From Tautonia sociabilis (GTDB taxonomy: Bacteria > Planctomycetota > Planctomycetia > Isosphaerales > Isosphaeraceae): a stretch of 64,000 nucleotides of DNA. The notes below the pieces were generated by a model. That model was not told the origin of the DNA and did not search any database. It was given only the letters and a program-made list of their open reading frames with translations. The DNA is taken from positions 1 to 64,000 of the forward strand of contig NZ_RYZH01000031.1 of assembly GCF_003977685.1 (NCBI RefSeq), given 5' to 3'. Every line of letters begins with the position of its first letter. Position 1 is the first letter of the stretch. The position numbers and the translations under genes were made by a program. Positions 54,054 to 63,201 of this stretch are shown in pieces.

Positions 54054-54818
54054 TCAGCTCTCCCTGCGCCCTTCGAGCACCTTGACCGCCAGGAACAGCG
54101 CGAACACCGTCACCGACAGGTGCAGCGCCACCACGCGCAGGTCCAGCCGCCCCGAGGCGAACTCCGAGAGCTGCACGTACACCGACAGGAACGACACCGC
54201 CTCGGCCCATCCCGCCCTCGGCCCGACCACCTGGTTGACCACCGTGATCAGCAGCAGGGACAGCAACGTCACGAACGTCCCCACCGCCGCTTCGACCTGG
54301 TTCCTCGTCGCGGCGCTGAAGGCCACCCCGATGGCGACGAACATCATCCCCATCGTCGTCAGGCCGATCCCCAGCGAGATCAACGGCTCCGGCTCCAGCC
54401 GGTATCCCCCGAACTGCCGCAGGAACGGCAGGTAGATCGCGAACGGGAGCAACAGCGCCAGGTACATGACCACGCCGCCGATCCACTTCCCCAGCACCAC
54501 CTCCGTCTCCGACACCGGGACGGTCATCAGCCCCTCGATCGTCCCCGTTCTCCGCTCCTCGGCGATCAGCCGCATCGTCAGGGCCGGCACCGCGATCAAG
54601 AGCGCCACCCAGAACATCCAGCTCCCGGCCACGTAGTAGTTCATCGGGTTCATCGCCCCCGAGAACGACAGCACCGCACGCGGGTCGCTCAGCAGCTCCA
54701 CCAGCTGGAAGAAGTCCAGCATCGCGATCACCTGGAAGCCCAGCAGCACGAAGTACGCCATCGGCCTCAGGAAGTACGCCGAAACCTCACGCTGCACCAG
54801 GGCGGGAACGTGTCTCAT
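54054..54818 (-). CDS. ABC-2-type permease, GldF-like
   Basis: A 254-residue inner-membrane protein with about six helices. The beginning (VQREVSAYFLRPMAYFVLLGFQ) and a middle LTMRLIAEERRTGTIEGLMTVPVSETEVVLGKW segment are typical of GldF and ABC-2 permeases. It would form the channel with the ATPase encoded 180 bp upstream. The start is the ATG at 54818. Substrate unknown. Confidence 0.9.
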   Translation of the reverse strand: MRHVPALVQREVSAYFLRPMAYFVLLGFQVIAMLDFFQLVELLSDPRAVLSFSGAMNPMNYYVAGSWMFWVALLIAVPALTMRLIAEERRTGTIEGLMTVPVSETEVVLGKWIGGVVMYLALLLPFAIYLPFLRQFGGYRLEPEPLISLGIGLTTMGMMFVAIGVAFSAATRNQVEAAVGTFVTLLSLLLITVVNQVVGPRAGWAEAVSFLSVYVQLSEFASGRLDLRVVALHLSVTVFALFLAVKVLEGRRES

Positions 54819-54869
54819 CGGGTCGCCTGTCCGTTCGCCTTCGGTTCTGTCCTGACGCTCATCCCGCCC

Positions 54870-54929
54870 GCTCCCGCTCCCGCTTCCGCTTCCGCTTCCG
54901 CTTCTGCTTCCGCTTCTGCTTCTGCTTCC
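54870..54929. repeat. 6-bp repeat (GCTTCC)10 between ABC genes
   Basis: Ten units of GCTTCC, GCTCCC or GCTTCT lie in the 180-bp gap between the ATPase gene (ending 54999) and the permease start (54818). Pyrimidine-rich on the plus strand, so purine-rich on the transcribed-sense minus strand. It separates two genes that would otherwise be adjacent in one operon. Confidence 0.9.
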
Positions 54930-54998
54930 GCACCGCCCCTGGCCGAGCCCCCGCCCCCACTCATCTCGCCTGAGGCGTCTGGCTGATCGGCTCCCGCC

Positions 54999-55976
54999 CT
55001 ACGCCGCTTCCCCCTCGTGATCGACCACCACCGCGTCGCGCACCGCCCTGACGAAGCGCTCCTCCAGACTCGACCGAGACAGGTCCAGCCGCCGCAGCGC
55101 CCAACCGTTTTGGACGACCCGACGGGCGATCAGTTCCCGAAGCTCCTCGACCGCCTGCTCATCCCTCGCCCGCACCTCGAAGGCGCACACCCCCGGATCT
55201 CCCGCGGCGGCCCCCTCCACGGCGAGCTTCCGGATGCCCCCCGCCCCCGGGCTCGTCTCCAGCACTCCTCGAACCGCATCCGATGGGCCCCGGACCTCCA
55301 CCTCGACCGCCTGCCCCGCCTTCAGCTTCTCCAGCGACTCATCCAGCGCGATCCTCCCCCGGGCAATGATCACCACCCGGCCGCAGACTATCTCCACCTC
55401 GGGCAGGATGTGCGTGCTCAGCAGGATCGTATGCCGCTTGCCCAGCTCCCGGATCAGCTCCCGGACCTCGCCAATCTGGATCGGGTCCAGCCCCGCCGTC
55501 GGCTCGTCCAGGATGAGGATGTCCGGGTCGCTCAGCAGCGCGTCGGCCAGCCCAACGCGCTGCTTGTACCCCTTCGACAGGTTCCCCACCACCCGGTGCG
55601 CCACGTCCTCCAGGCCGGTCATCTGGATCGCGTCGTCGATCGCCGCCCGCCTCCTCGATCCCGGCACGTCCTTCAGCCGAGATCGGAACCGGAGGAACTC
55701 CCGCACCCGCATCTCCGGGTACAGCGGCACGCTCTCCGGCAAGTAGCCGACCTTCCGGCGCACCGCCAGCGGCTCGTCCAGCACATCGTGCCCCGCCAGC
55801 CGAGCCCGGCCGCTGGTGGGCATCAGGTACGTCGTCAGGATCTTCATCGTCGTCGACTTCCCCGCGCCGTTCGGCCCGAGCAAGCCCACGATCTCCCCCC
55901 GGCCGACCGAGAAGCTCACCCCCTCGACCGCCCTCACCGCGCCGTAGCGCTTCGACAGGTGCTCGACTTCGATCAT
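54999..55976 (-). CDS. ABC transporter ATP-binding protein, GldA-like
   Basis: A 325-residue ATPase. Walker A is GPNGAGKST (34–42), the signature LSKGYKQRVGLADALL and Walker B ILILDEPTAGLDP follow, then STHILPEVE. The C-terminal domain resembles that of GldA. It powers the GldF-like permease encoded next. I chose the ATG at 55976 because it opens directly with the core strand MIEVEHLSKRYGAVRAV; the open frame upstream is repeat-derived. Confidence 0.93.
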   Translation of the reverse strand: MIEVEHLSKRYGAVRAVEGVSFSVGRGEIVGLLGPNGAGKSTTMKILTTYLMPTSGRARLAGHDVLDEPLAVRRKVGYLPESVPLYPEMRVREFLRFRSRLKDVPGSRRRAAIDDAIQMTGLEDVAHRVVGNLSKGYKQRVGLADALLSDPDILILDEPTAGLDPIQIGEVRELIRELGKRHTILLSTHILPEVEIVCGRVVIIARGRIALDESLEKLKAGQAVEVEVRGPSDAVRGVLETSPGAGGIRKLAVEGAAAGDPGVCAFEVRARDEQAVEELRELIARRVVQNGWALRRLDLSRSSLEERFVRAVRDAVVVDHEGEAA

Positions 55977-56274
55977 GCCTCGACCCGGGACCGAGTGGCG
56001 AGCATCCCCGACGCGATGCCCCGAGAAGTGTCTGCGGCCGATCGCCGCCGCCTTATTATTCCCCGCCCCCCCCGTCTCCTCAAGGTTGACACCCCGCCAC
56101 CCCACCAACGTCCCCCACCCCTCCCTGACCAGCCCGGCTCCCTCTCCCGATCCTATAGGGAGGCAGAGCGTCCCCCGCGTTCCGGCCAACTCACACCCCG
56201 CCCGGACTCCACGAGCGGCGAGCGCCAGGCACAGAAACACAAAACAGAGGGCAGATAGCAGATGGCGGAGAGCA

Positions 56275-56344
56275 GATGGCGGATGGCGGATGGCGGATGG
56301 CGGATGGCGGATGGCGGATGGCGGATGGCGGATGGCGGATGGCG
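56275..56344. repeat. 7-bp minisatellite (GATGGCG)10
   Basis: Ten perfect copies of GATGGCG, preceded by degenerate CAGAGGGCAGATAGCAG-like sequence (56247–56274) resembling the units at 29428. Purine-rich on the plus strand except for T and C. It lies in the divergent gap between gldA-like and def. Confidence 0.95.
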
Positions 56345-56829
56345 GAAAGAACGCATGGACCCAATCATGCACCACAGATCATCCCAGGCGGTTCCTCCCA
56401 GACGGTTCTCAACGCCCAACCCTCCAGCCGGTCCGTCGCGTGCCGACCGCGCGGAGCGAAGCCAATGGGCGGACGCAACTCCTTGTCCTCGAAGAGAAAA
56501 CCCCGATCCGACCTCAGCGCACCGGCCCGAGTTCGGCGGCGAGCCGACGAGCGCCGGACGTGCGTTCGATCCGATGGCCAACTCCTCGGCGCACCGTGCG
56601 CGGAGCGAAGCCATTGGCGTTCCGCATCCCAAGGAGAAGAAGGAAGATCCGCGATCGTGCCCGAGCGTTCCGCCCGGCGTCCCTTCCGGATCGGGCGGGG
56701 GTGTCCGGCGGCGGTCCCGCTCCGCTCCTCGAGGCGGGAACCCATTTCTCCGGCGCAACGTGTTGCGGGATCGAGGAAATCGCCCAACGGCCCCCGGCGC
56801 ACCGATCCGCGTCCCGGGTCGTACCGGCG

Positions 56830-56859
56830 TGGCATCCGGAGGCGGTGCGGGCCTATAAT
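56830..56859 (+). promoter_or_regulatory. Candidate promoter of def–fmt
   Basis: A perfect TATAAT at 56854–56859 stands out in this G+C-rich region. A weak TGGCAT lies 18 bp upstream (56830–56835). Transcription would begin near 56866, about 54 bases before the def start codon. Confidence 0.5.
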
Positions 56860-56919
56860 CGACCGATTCGACCCGGACGGGCCCGGACCGGGCCGTCCCC
56901 AGCCCCGGGAGCGTCTGTC

Positions 56920-57603
56920 GTGCTTCGGATCGTGACCTTCCCGCACCCCGCCCTCCGCTTCCAGAGCGTGCCGGTCCGCCGGATCGACGACGACCTCCGG
57001 ACGGCCGTCCGCCAGATGTTCGCACTCATGTATGAAGCCAAGGGGATCGGCCTGGCGGCCAACCAGGTCGCCCTGCCGCTGCGCTTCTTCGTCCTGAACC
57101 TGACCGCCGACCCCGACCAGCCCGACCAGGAGCAGGTCTTCATCAATCCCGAGATCCTCAAGCGAGAGTCCGTCGTCGAGGAGGAGGAAGGCTGCCTCAG
57201 CCTGCCGGCGCTCTACGGCAAGGTCCGGCGCTCGAAGAAGATCCGGGTCCGAGCCTTCGACCTTCAGGGAAGGCAGGTCGAGCGGGACGTCGACGGCCTG
57301 CTCAGCCGGGCCATCCAGCACGAGTCCGACCACCTCGACGGCACCCTGATCACCGACCGCTTCGACCCTCCGGTCAAGGCCGCCACCGCCGGCAAGCTCC
57401 GGGAGATCGAGCAGGCCTTCCGCAAGGAGCAGTCCTCCGGGCTCTGGCCCGACGACGACGCCATCCAGCGGCGACTCTCCGAGATCGCCCAGCTTGGCGG
57501 CGTCCCTCGAGCGGAGCTCGAATCTCCCCCCGCCCCGGACGCCTCCCTCTGCCCCTCCCCGGGCTCCTCCCCCCCCGAGCCGGCCGACGTGCCCGAACGT
57601 TGA
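56920..57603 (+). CDS. def: Peptide deformylase
   Basis: Removes the formyl group from the first methionine of new proteins. It has 227 residues; the three motifs are present: GIGLAANQV (43–50), EGCLSLP with C92, and QHESDHLDG with H134, E135 and H138, which bind the metal and act in catalysis. The tail after about residue 195 is a Ser/Pro-rich extension. The GTG at 56920 starts the core strand LRIVTFPHPALR; the open frame upstream runs through repeat DNA. fmt follows 70 bp later, as in many bacteria: one gene adds the formyl group, the other removes it. Confidence 0.95.
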   Translation: MLRIVTFPHPALRFQSVPVRRIDDDLRTAVRQMFALMYEAKGIGLAANQVALPLRFFVLNLTADPDQPDQEQVFINPEILKRESVVEEEEGCLSLPALYGKVRRSKKIRVRAFDLQGRQVERDVDGLLSRAIQHESDHLDGTLITDRFDPPVKAATAGKLREIEQAFRKEQSSGLWPDDDAIQRRLSEIAQLGGVPRAELESPPAPDASLCPSPGSSPPEPADVPER

Positions 57604-57673
57604 TCGCCGACTCGTCCCCCTCGCCCCGGCCCCGGGACGATCGCTCCTGGCTCCTCGATCCTGGACCGCTCCC

Positions 57674-58645
57674 ATGCCCCCTCCGCTCCGATTGGTCATG
57701 CTCGGCACGAAGGACTTCGCCCTGCCCACCTTCCTCGCCCTGGTGAAGTCCGGGGCCGAGGTCGTCGCACTGGTCACCCAGCCCGACCGCCCCCAGGGCC
57801 GTAAGCAGGAGCTGATCCCCAGCCGGATCAAGCAGGAGGCCCTCCGCCTGGGGGTCCGGGTCGAGCAGCCGGAGGACGTCAACGCCCCCGAGGGGATCGC
57901 CCTGATCCGATCGCTGCGCCCCGACCTGCTGGTCACCGCCGCCTACGGCCAGATCCTCTCGGCCGAGCTGCTCGGGGTGCCTCGGCTGGGGGGGATCAAC
58001 CTGCACGGCTCGGTCCTGCCAAAGTACCGAGGGGCGGCCCCGGTGGCCCGGGCGATCCAGGCCGGCGAGGCGGAGACCGGCGTCACGGTCATTCAAATGT
58101 CACCGAGGGTCGACGCCGGCGGGATGATCGCCGTCGCTCGGACGCCGATCGGTCTGGACGAGACCGCCGGAGAGCTGGAGGAGCGGCTGGCCCGGCTCGG
58201 CGCCCCGCTGGTCGTCGACGCCATCGCCGCCCTGGCCGACGGCTCGGCCAAGGTCATCCCCCAGGACCCCTCCCTCGCCACCAAGGCGCCGAAGCTCCGC
58301 AAGGAGGACGGCGTGATCGACTGGACCAGGACCGCGCAGCAGGTCCACGACCTCGTCCGAGCCATGCAGCCGTGGCCGACCGCGTCGACCCACTGGCACT
58401 CCACCGCCCCCGGCAAGCCGCCGACCCGGCTGATCGTCCACCGGACGACGCCGGTGGAGGGCTCCGGCTCCCCCGGCCGGGTGCTCGCCGCCGGCCCCGG
58501 GGGGCTCGTCGTGGCGGCGGGGACGGGGGCGGTGCGGCTGGTCACCCTCCAGGTCCCCGGCAAGAAGGCGATGCCCGCCGCCGAGTTCCTCCGGGGCCAC
58601 GCCGTGCAGCCGGGAGACCTCTTCGGACCGGAATCGATCGGATAG
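57674..58645 (+). CDS. fmt: Methionyl-tRNA formyltransferase
   Basis: Formylates initiator methionyl-tRNA with 10-formyl-tetrahydrofolate. It has 323 residues, the usual size. Active-site residues N109, H111 (INLHGSVLPKYRGAAP) and D147 (MSPRVDAGGM) are all present, and the N-terminal loop is VMLGTKDFALPTF. The C-terminal OB-fold ends with GHAVQPGDLF. The start is the ATG at 57674. It pairs with def upstream. Confidence 0.96.
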   Translation: MPPPLRLVMLGTKDFALPTFLALVKSGAEVVALVTQPDRPQGRKQELIPSRIKQEALRLGVRVEQPEDVNAPEGIALIRSLRPDLLVTAAYGQILSAELLGVPRLGGINLHGSVLPKYRGAAPVARAIQAGEAETGVTVIQMSPRVDAGGMIAVARTPIGLDETAGELEERLARLGAPLVVDAIAALADGSAKVIPQDPSLATKAPKLRKEDGVIDWTRTAQQVHDLVRAMQPWPTASTHWHSTAPGKPPTRLIVHRTTPVEGSGSPGRVLAAGPGGLVVAAGTGAVRLVTLQVPGKKAMPAAEFLRGHAVQPGDLFGPESIG

Positions 58646-58904
58646 TGCGGTTGTCTTAGGCGCAAGCCCGTCGTACAGTGGAGTCCTCTCGAATCGCATC
58701 GCACCCAGGGAAGAGCCCGCCTGAAGCCCCCCGCCTCCCGCCCGGCCGGATGCCCCGAGACCCGCGGAGGCGCGTTCCCAACCCCGAAATGCCGCGATAA
58801 ACTGGGATGGTTGCCGGCACCCGTGCGGCCCCGCCGGATCGTCCCTTCGCCTTCGCCCATCGCTTGACCGGCGGCAGATCGTCCCGCCGGACCGGAGCCT
58901 GACG

Positions 58905-60413
58905 ATGTCGGACCCGGCCCCTCCCTCCGATCCCCCGAAGAAGCTGTACATCGAGACCGTCGGCTGCCAGATGAACGTTCTGGACAGCGAGTTGGTCGTC
59001 GCGCAGCTCCGCCGCGAGGGGTACGAGTTGACCGACGACCTCCGCCAGGCCGACACGATCCTCTACAACACCTGCTCCGTCCGCCAGCACGCCGAGGACA
59101 AGGTCTACAGCGCCCTCGGCCGCATCAAGCGCCTGAAGGACCGCAAGCCCGAGGTCCGCATCGGGGTGCTCGGCTGCATGGCCCAGAAGGACCAGGAGCG
59201 GATCCTCCGCCGGGCGCCGCACGTCGATCTCGTCGTCGGCCCCGGCCAGCTCGGCCGCGTCTCGGAACTGCTCCAGGCCTCGCAAGACGAGGGCCGCCCC
59301 CAGTTGGCCGTCTCGCTGGCACGCAACGCCGGCAAGACCCTGGAGGTCCTCGACAGCTTCCCCACCTTCGACCCCGACCGCGTCGCCTCCCCCGAGCCCA
59401 CCCCCCAGGGCTCCTCGCCGCACCAGGCGTTCGTCCGCATCCAGATGGGCTGCGACAAGTTCTGCACCTACTGCATCGTCCCCTCCGTCCGGGGGCCCGA
59501 GCAGGGCCGGCCCCCCGACCTGATCGTCGAGGAAGCCCGCCGCCTCGTCGGCCAGGGTGTCAAGGAGCTCACCCTGCTCGGCCAGACCGTCAATTCTTAC
59601 AAATACAAGCACGGCGACGGCCGCATCTCCCGACTCTCCGACGTGCTGCTGGCCCTGCACGACCTCGACGGACTGCTCCGCCTGAAGTTCGTCACCAACT
59701 TCCCGCTCGACATGACCGACGATCTGCTCCAGGCGGTCCGGGATTTGCCCAAGGCAAGCCGCTACCTGCACGTGCCCGCACAGAGCGGGTGCGACGCGGT
59801 CCTCAAGCGCATGAAGCGGCTCTATACCGTGACCCAGTATGACGAGATGATGGCCCGCATCCGGGAAACCATCCCCGGCGTGGCCGTCTCCAGCGACTTC
59901 ATCGTCGGCTTCTGCGGCGAAACCGAGGAGAGCTTCCGCAAGACGGTCGAGCTCGTCGAGCGCTCTCGGTTCAAGAACAGCTTCATCTTCAAGTACAGCC
60001 CCCGAGCCGGCACCAAGGCCGACGAGCGCTTCGCCGACGACGTGCCCGAGGCCGACAAGAAGCGGCGCAACACCGAGCTGCTCGCCGTCCAGACGGCCAT
60101 CAGCCTCGAGGACAACCGCCCCTTCGTCGGCCGCACCGTCGAGGTGCTCGTCGAGGGGCCGAGCAAGACCGCCGGCAAACGGAACGAGGCCGACCCCGAC
60201 GCCTCCTCCTCCGCCTCCGGCGTCAGTCAGATGACCGGCCGCACCTCCTGCGACCGCATCGTGGTCTTCGACGGCCACCGCCGCCAGGCCGGCCACCTGC
60301 TGCCGGTCGTCATCGAGCAGGTCAGCGCCGTCACCCTCTTCGGGCGGGTCGTCACCACCGACTCCCACCCCGCCCCCGCCCCGGCCCCCAGCCCGGAGGC
60401 CGCCCTCCGATGA
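58905..60413 (+). CDS. miaB: tRNA-2-methylthio-N6-dimethylallyladenosine synthase MiaB
   Basis: Radical-SAM enzyme that adds a methylthio group to i6A37 in tRNA. It has 502 residues. The first [4Fe-4S] cluster is bound by C21, C57 and C91 of the UPF0004 domain; the radical-SAM cluster is C183, C187 and C190 (MGCDKFCTYC). A TRAM domain ends the protein. A short extra segment rich in Pro and Ser (about 155–172) precedes the radical-SAM part. The ATG at 58905 is the only sensible start. The next gene overlaps by 4 bp (ATGA). Confidence 0.95.
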   Translation: MSDPAPPSDPPKKLYIETVGCQMNVLDSELVVAQLRREGYELTDDLRQADTILYNTCSVRQHAEDKVYSALGRIKRLKDRKPEVRIGVLGCMAQKDQERILRRAPHVDLVVGPGQLGRVSELLQASQDEGRPQLAVSLARNAGKTLEVLDSFPTFDPDRVASPEPTPQGSSPHQAFVRIQMGCDKFCTYCIVPSVRGPEQGRPPDLIVEEARRLVGQGVKELTLLGQTVNSYKYKHGDGRISRLSDVLLALHDLDGLLRLKFVTNFPLDMTDDLLQAVRDLPKASRYLHVPAQSGCDAVLKRMKRLYTVTQYDEMMARIRETIPGVAVSSDFIVGFCGETEESFRKTVELVERSRFKNSFIFKYSPRAGTKADERFADDVPEADKKRRNTELLAVQTAISLEDNRPFVGRTVEVLVEGPSKTAGKRNEADPDASSSASGVSQMTGRTSCDRIVVFDGHRRQAGHLLPVVIEQVSAVTLFGRVVTTDSHPAPAPAPSPEAALR

Positions 60414-61165
60414 GCCCGATCGCCGCGACCGCCGACCGTCTGGACGAAGCCATCGGGAGCTGGGCCCGATCGGCGGGGGTGCCCCCCTCCTGGCTCCCCT
60501 CGCCGGAGGCCCTCTCGGCGATCGGCCCCGCCTCGGGAGCCCTCCGCCCGCCGGCCGACCCGGCCGCCCTGGACGACTGGGAGCGCCGGCACGGCTTCCG
60601 CCTGCCCTGCGGCCTCCGGGCCTGGCTGCTCATCTCCGACGGCTTCTACACCGAGTCCGGGCCCGCCGTCCACCCCATCGCCGCGATCGGCCCGATGGTC
60701 CCCTTCGCCCGGGTGCCGGGCCTGCTCGTGCAGCCCGAGAGCTGGTTCGAGCTGGGCAACCCGAACGAGGCCGAGACGATCTGCATCGACCTGGCCTACC
60801 GCTGGCTCCCCGCCGGCGACGCCCCCATCTTCGCCTCCGGAGACGACCTGACCGGCCTGCCCCCCCGGATCATCGCCCCCAGCTTCGACGCCTGGTTCGC
60901 CCGCCTGCTCCGCCAGGAGGGCCGCGCCTACTGGCTCGACCCCGACTTCGTCGGCCTCGGCGACCCCTGGGGAGAGCACCGCCGCCGCTCCCCCGCCCCT
61001 CCGCTCCCCGATCGCCTCCGCCGCCTCCTCCCCCACGCCACCCGGGCCGCCGACTCCGGCCTCGACGACAGCTCCCTCGCCGCCTCCCTCGGCATCTCCC
61101 GCTTCGACGCCGAAGCCCTGCTCCGGCACCTCCAGCACTCCCCCGCCGAGGATTCGGGGACCTAG
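60410..61165 (+). CDS. SMI1/KNR4-family protein
   Basis: A 251-residue protein with the SMI1/KNR4 pattern: DDWERRHGFRLPCGLRAWLLISDG, and a PNEAETICIDLAY region. In bacteria this family often provides immunity to polymorphic toxins or acts in regulation. No toxin gene is adjacent, so a general role is possible. Its ATG overlaps the miaB stop, so the two are translationally coupled. The C-terminal helical part (about 190–251) is not family-typical. A hairpin 8 bp after the stop supports it as the operon end. Confidence 0.82.
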   Translation: MSPIAATADRLDEAIGSWARSAGVPPSWLPSPEALSAIGPASGALRPPADPAALDDWERRHGFRLPCGLRAWLLISDGFYTESGPAVHPIAAIGPMVPFARVPGLLVQPESWFELGNPNEAETICIDLAYRWLPAGDAPIFASGDDLTGLPPRIIAPSFDAWFARLLRQEGRAYWLDPDFVGLGDPWGEHRRRSPAPPLPDRLRRLLPHATRAADSGLDDSSLAASLGISRFDAEALLRHLQHSPAEDSGT

Positions 61166-61172
61166 GCAGGAG

Positions 61173-61193
61173 TCGCCCCGCCGTCGGGGGCGA
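61173..61193 (+). terminator. Terminator of the miaB–SMI1 operon
   Basis: TCGCCCC GCCGTCG GGGGCGA, a 7-bp stem, is followed by TGTTATT, the most T-rich tail of any hairpin in the window. It lies 8 bp after the SMI1 stop and before the convergent glycosyltransferase. A second stem GCGGGG/CCCCGC with loop CGGA is at 61240–61255. Confidence 0.6.
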
Positions 61194-61399
61194 TGTTATT
61201 GGCAGAGCGCCGAGAGCGGCCGAGGCCGGCGATCTGGAGGCGGGGCGGACCCCGCATCCAGGGCCTCCCCCGCCTGGAAGCAACCCGACCTCAGCCCCTC
61301 CTGACCGCCGACTGACCCGAGATCGAGACCTTCGACCCCCGAAACACCCCCATCGGAAGGAAGCCGACCGAGTCCCTCCCGGCCCCTGGCCCCCTCCGA

Positions 61400-62920
61400 T
61401 CACCGTCCTGGCGAGGCCCTGTCCGTCTGAGACCGACCGCTAGCCGCCTCCGGCGAACGCCGATACAGCTCCGCGTAATGCCCGAACGGATCCCCCCGGT
61501 CGCCGTAAGACCGGACGAACTCCAGCCCCTCAATCTCCGGACGCACCTGCTCCAGCCCGATCGGCCCGAAGACCGCGAACGAGAACGGCTCGGCCCGGAC
61601 GTCGTAGAAGAACGGATCAACCAGCGCCTCGACCACCGGACGGCCCCGCTCGAAGACCTCCAGCACCAGGGACCCGTCGGCGGCCACCAGGGCCCCCGGC
61701 GGGATGTCGGCCACGACGGCATCGGCAAACGCCTCCACCCGGTAGACCGGATCGTCCCAGTGCCCCAGGTGAGCCGACAGCACCCGAAGCCCCGACCCCG
61801 GCACCAGCGCCAGCAGCAGGGCCGAGACGACAACGGCCGTCGCCAACCGCCGGCCGGCCCATCGGCCGATCCGGTCCGCCACGAGGTCGGCCAGCACGCC
61901 GACCGGGATGCTCAGCATCGCCGCCGGATACCCGTAGTAGTTCCGGATGTGGTGCCTCCCCATGAACAGCGCCAGCAGCATCGCCCCCGCCGCGGCGTGG
62001 AAGACCACCCGGCGCATCCGAGCCTCCCCCCGGGCGGCCAGCGCCGTCACGCCAAGCAGGCCGACCGCGTACAACGCCGCCTGGATCGGCCCCACGTGGT
62101 CGAGGAACTGCCCCGACTGGTAGGCGAGGACGGCCGGCAGCTCCCGGAGCGTCCGCCCCAATCCCGGCCCGGCCCGGCCGAGCACGTTGCCGCCGAACTG
62201 GATGCGGAACAGATCCGGATGCAAGGCGATCATCGGCAGCCACAGCCCGAACCCCGCCAGGCTCGCCGCGGCGAACGCCGACGCCCTCCCCAGCCGAGCC
62301 CTCCCCGTCCCCGGCCCGGCCAGCAGCGCCAGGCCCACCTGGGCCGTCGGCACCAGGCCGACCGGGTGGCAGAGCAGGCTCAACCCCGAGCACACGCCGC
62401 CGAGCACGACGTCCCGCCGCCTCCGATCGTCCCGGGCCACCCACCAGACCGCCCCCAGGCCAAAGGCGATCGCGGCCATGTCGGGCCGGGCGGTCGTCGC
62501 CGGGAAGAGGAAGGCCCGGCAGAAGAGGTACGCCGAGGCCGCGAGCATCCCCGCCCGGCCCGACCCCGACCAGCGCCCGGCCAGCCCCCCGACCAGCAGC
62601 ACGGCCGCCATCCCCGAGATCGCCGAGGCGATCCTCGCCGGCCCGAGGCCGTCTCCCAGCACCCAATGCACCCCGGCCGCCAGGTAGAACCCCAGGGGGG
62701 GCAGCGTGTAGAGCGCCTGGTCGGCGAAGTAGTAGATCGACTCCGGGTCTCGGGACGGGATGTACGGGATGGTCGGCAGGCCTCCCCGCAGGATCGCCAT
62801 GCCCGGCACGGCGTAGAAGTCCTCGTCCTGCCCGGCCCGGATGCGGTACATCAGCGGCACGTGCCAGGCGAGGAAGGCCGCCATCAGCAGGGCCAGCCAG
62901 GCGCGATCGGCTCGGGACAC
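61400..62920 (-). CDS. Dolichyl-phosphate-mannose mannosyltransferase-like glycosyltransferase (GT39)
   Basis: A 506-residue polytopic protein of the PMT/GT39 (ArnT-like) class. The hallmark acidic pair D32-E33 is in GQDEDFYAVPG, on the first extracytoplasmic loop; about ten helices follow and a soluble C-terminal domain ends it. Such enzymes transfer a sugar from a polyprenyl-phosphate carrier to protein or glycan outside the membrane. I chose GTG 62920 because GGGAGGAGG lies four bases upstream; the frame is open to an ATG at 63001 and beyond. It is divergent from the flippase-like gene. Confidence 0.87.
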   Translation of the reverse strand: MSRADRAWLALLMAAFLAWHVPLMYRIRAGQDEDFYAVPGMAILRGGLPTIPYIPSRDPESIYYFADQALYTLPPLGFYLAAGVHWVLGDGLGPARIASAISGMAAVLLVGGLAGRWSGSGRAGMLAASAYLFCRAFLFPATTARPDMAAIAFGLGAVWWVARDDRRRRDVVLGGVCSGLSLLCHPVGLVPTAQVGLALLAGPGTGRARLGRASAFAAASLAGFGLWLPMIALHPDLFRIQFGGNVLGRAGPGLGRTLRELPAVLAYQSGQFLDHVGPIQAALYAVGLLGVTALAARGEARMRRVVFHAAAGAMLLALFMGRHHIRNYYGYPAAMLSIPVGVLADLVADRIGRWAGRRLATAVVVSALLLALVPGSGLRVLSAHLGHWDDPVYRVEAFADAVVADIPPGALVAADGSLVLEVFERGRPVVEALVDPFFYDVRAEPFSFAVFGPIGLEQVRPEIEGLEFVRSYGDRGDPFGHYAELYRRSPEAASGRSQTDRASPGR

Positions 62921-63201
62921 GGCCCCTCCTCCCGGATCGTCTCGGTCGCCGCTGCGGCCTTCGGCCTCTCCGCCGGCGGTCCCGACCGGGCCGACCATCA
63001 TACCGACCGGGCCGTCGCCCCGGCCAGCGGCCCGGCCGGGCCGGACGGAGCCGCCGACCGGCTCGTCACCCGGGCCCGATCGGCCCCGTCCTGGTCCGGA
63101 ACGCGGCTCTGGTTGACACCCCTGCGTCCCTCGACTACGTTCTCCGGGCCGGCGGCCGTCGCCCCCCGGCCCTCGCCCCTCCGTCGCCCCCGAGGAGCCG
63201 A

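Larger units (their letters stand above)
55977..56919. other. Long gap, no gene recognised
   Basis: The 943 bp between gldA-like and def contain a 7-bp minisatellite (56275–56344) and the def promoter candidate near its right end. A 16-bp stretch GCGCGGAGCGAAGCCA also occurs twice, near 56449 and 56598. The rest is G+C-rich DNA without a coding signal I trust; open frames through it give repeat peptides. Confidence 0.6.
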
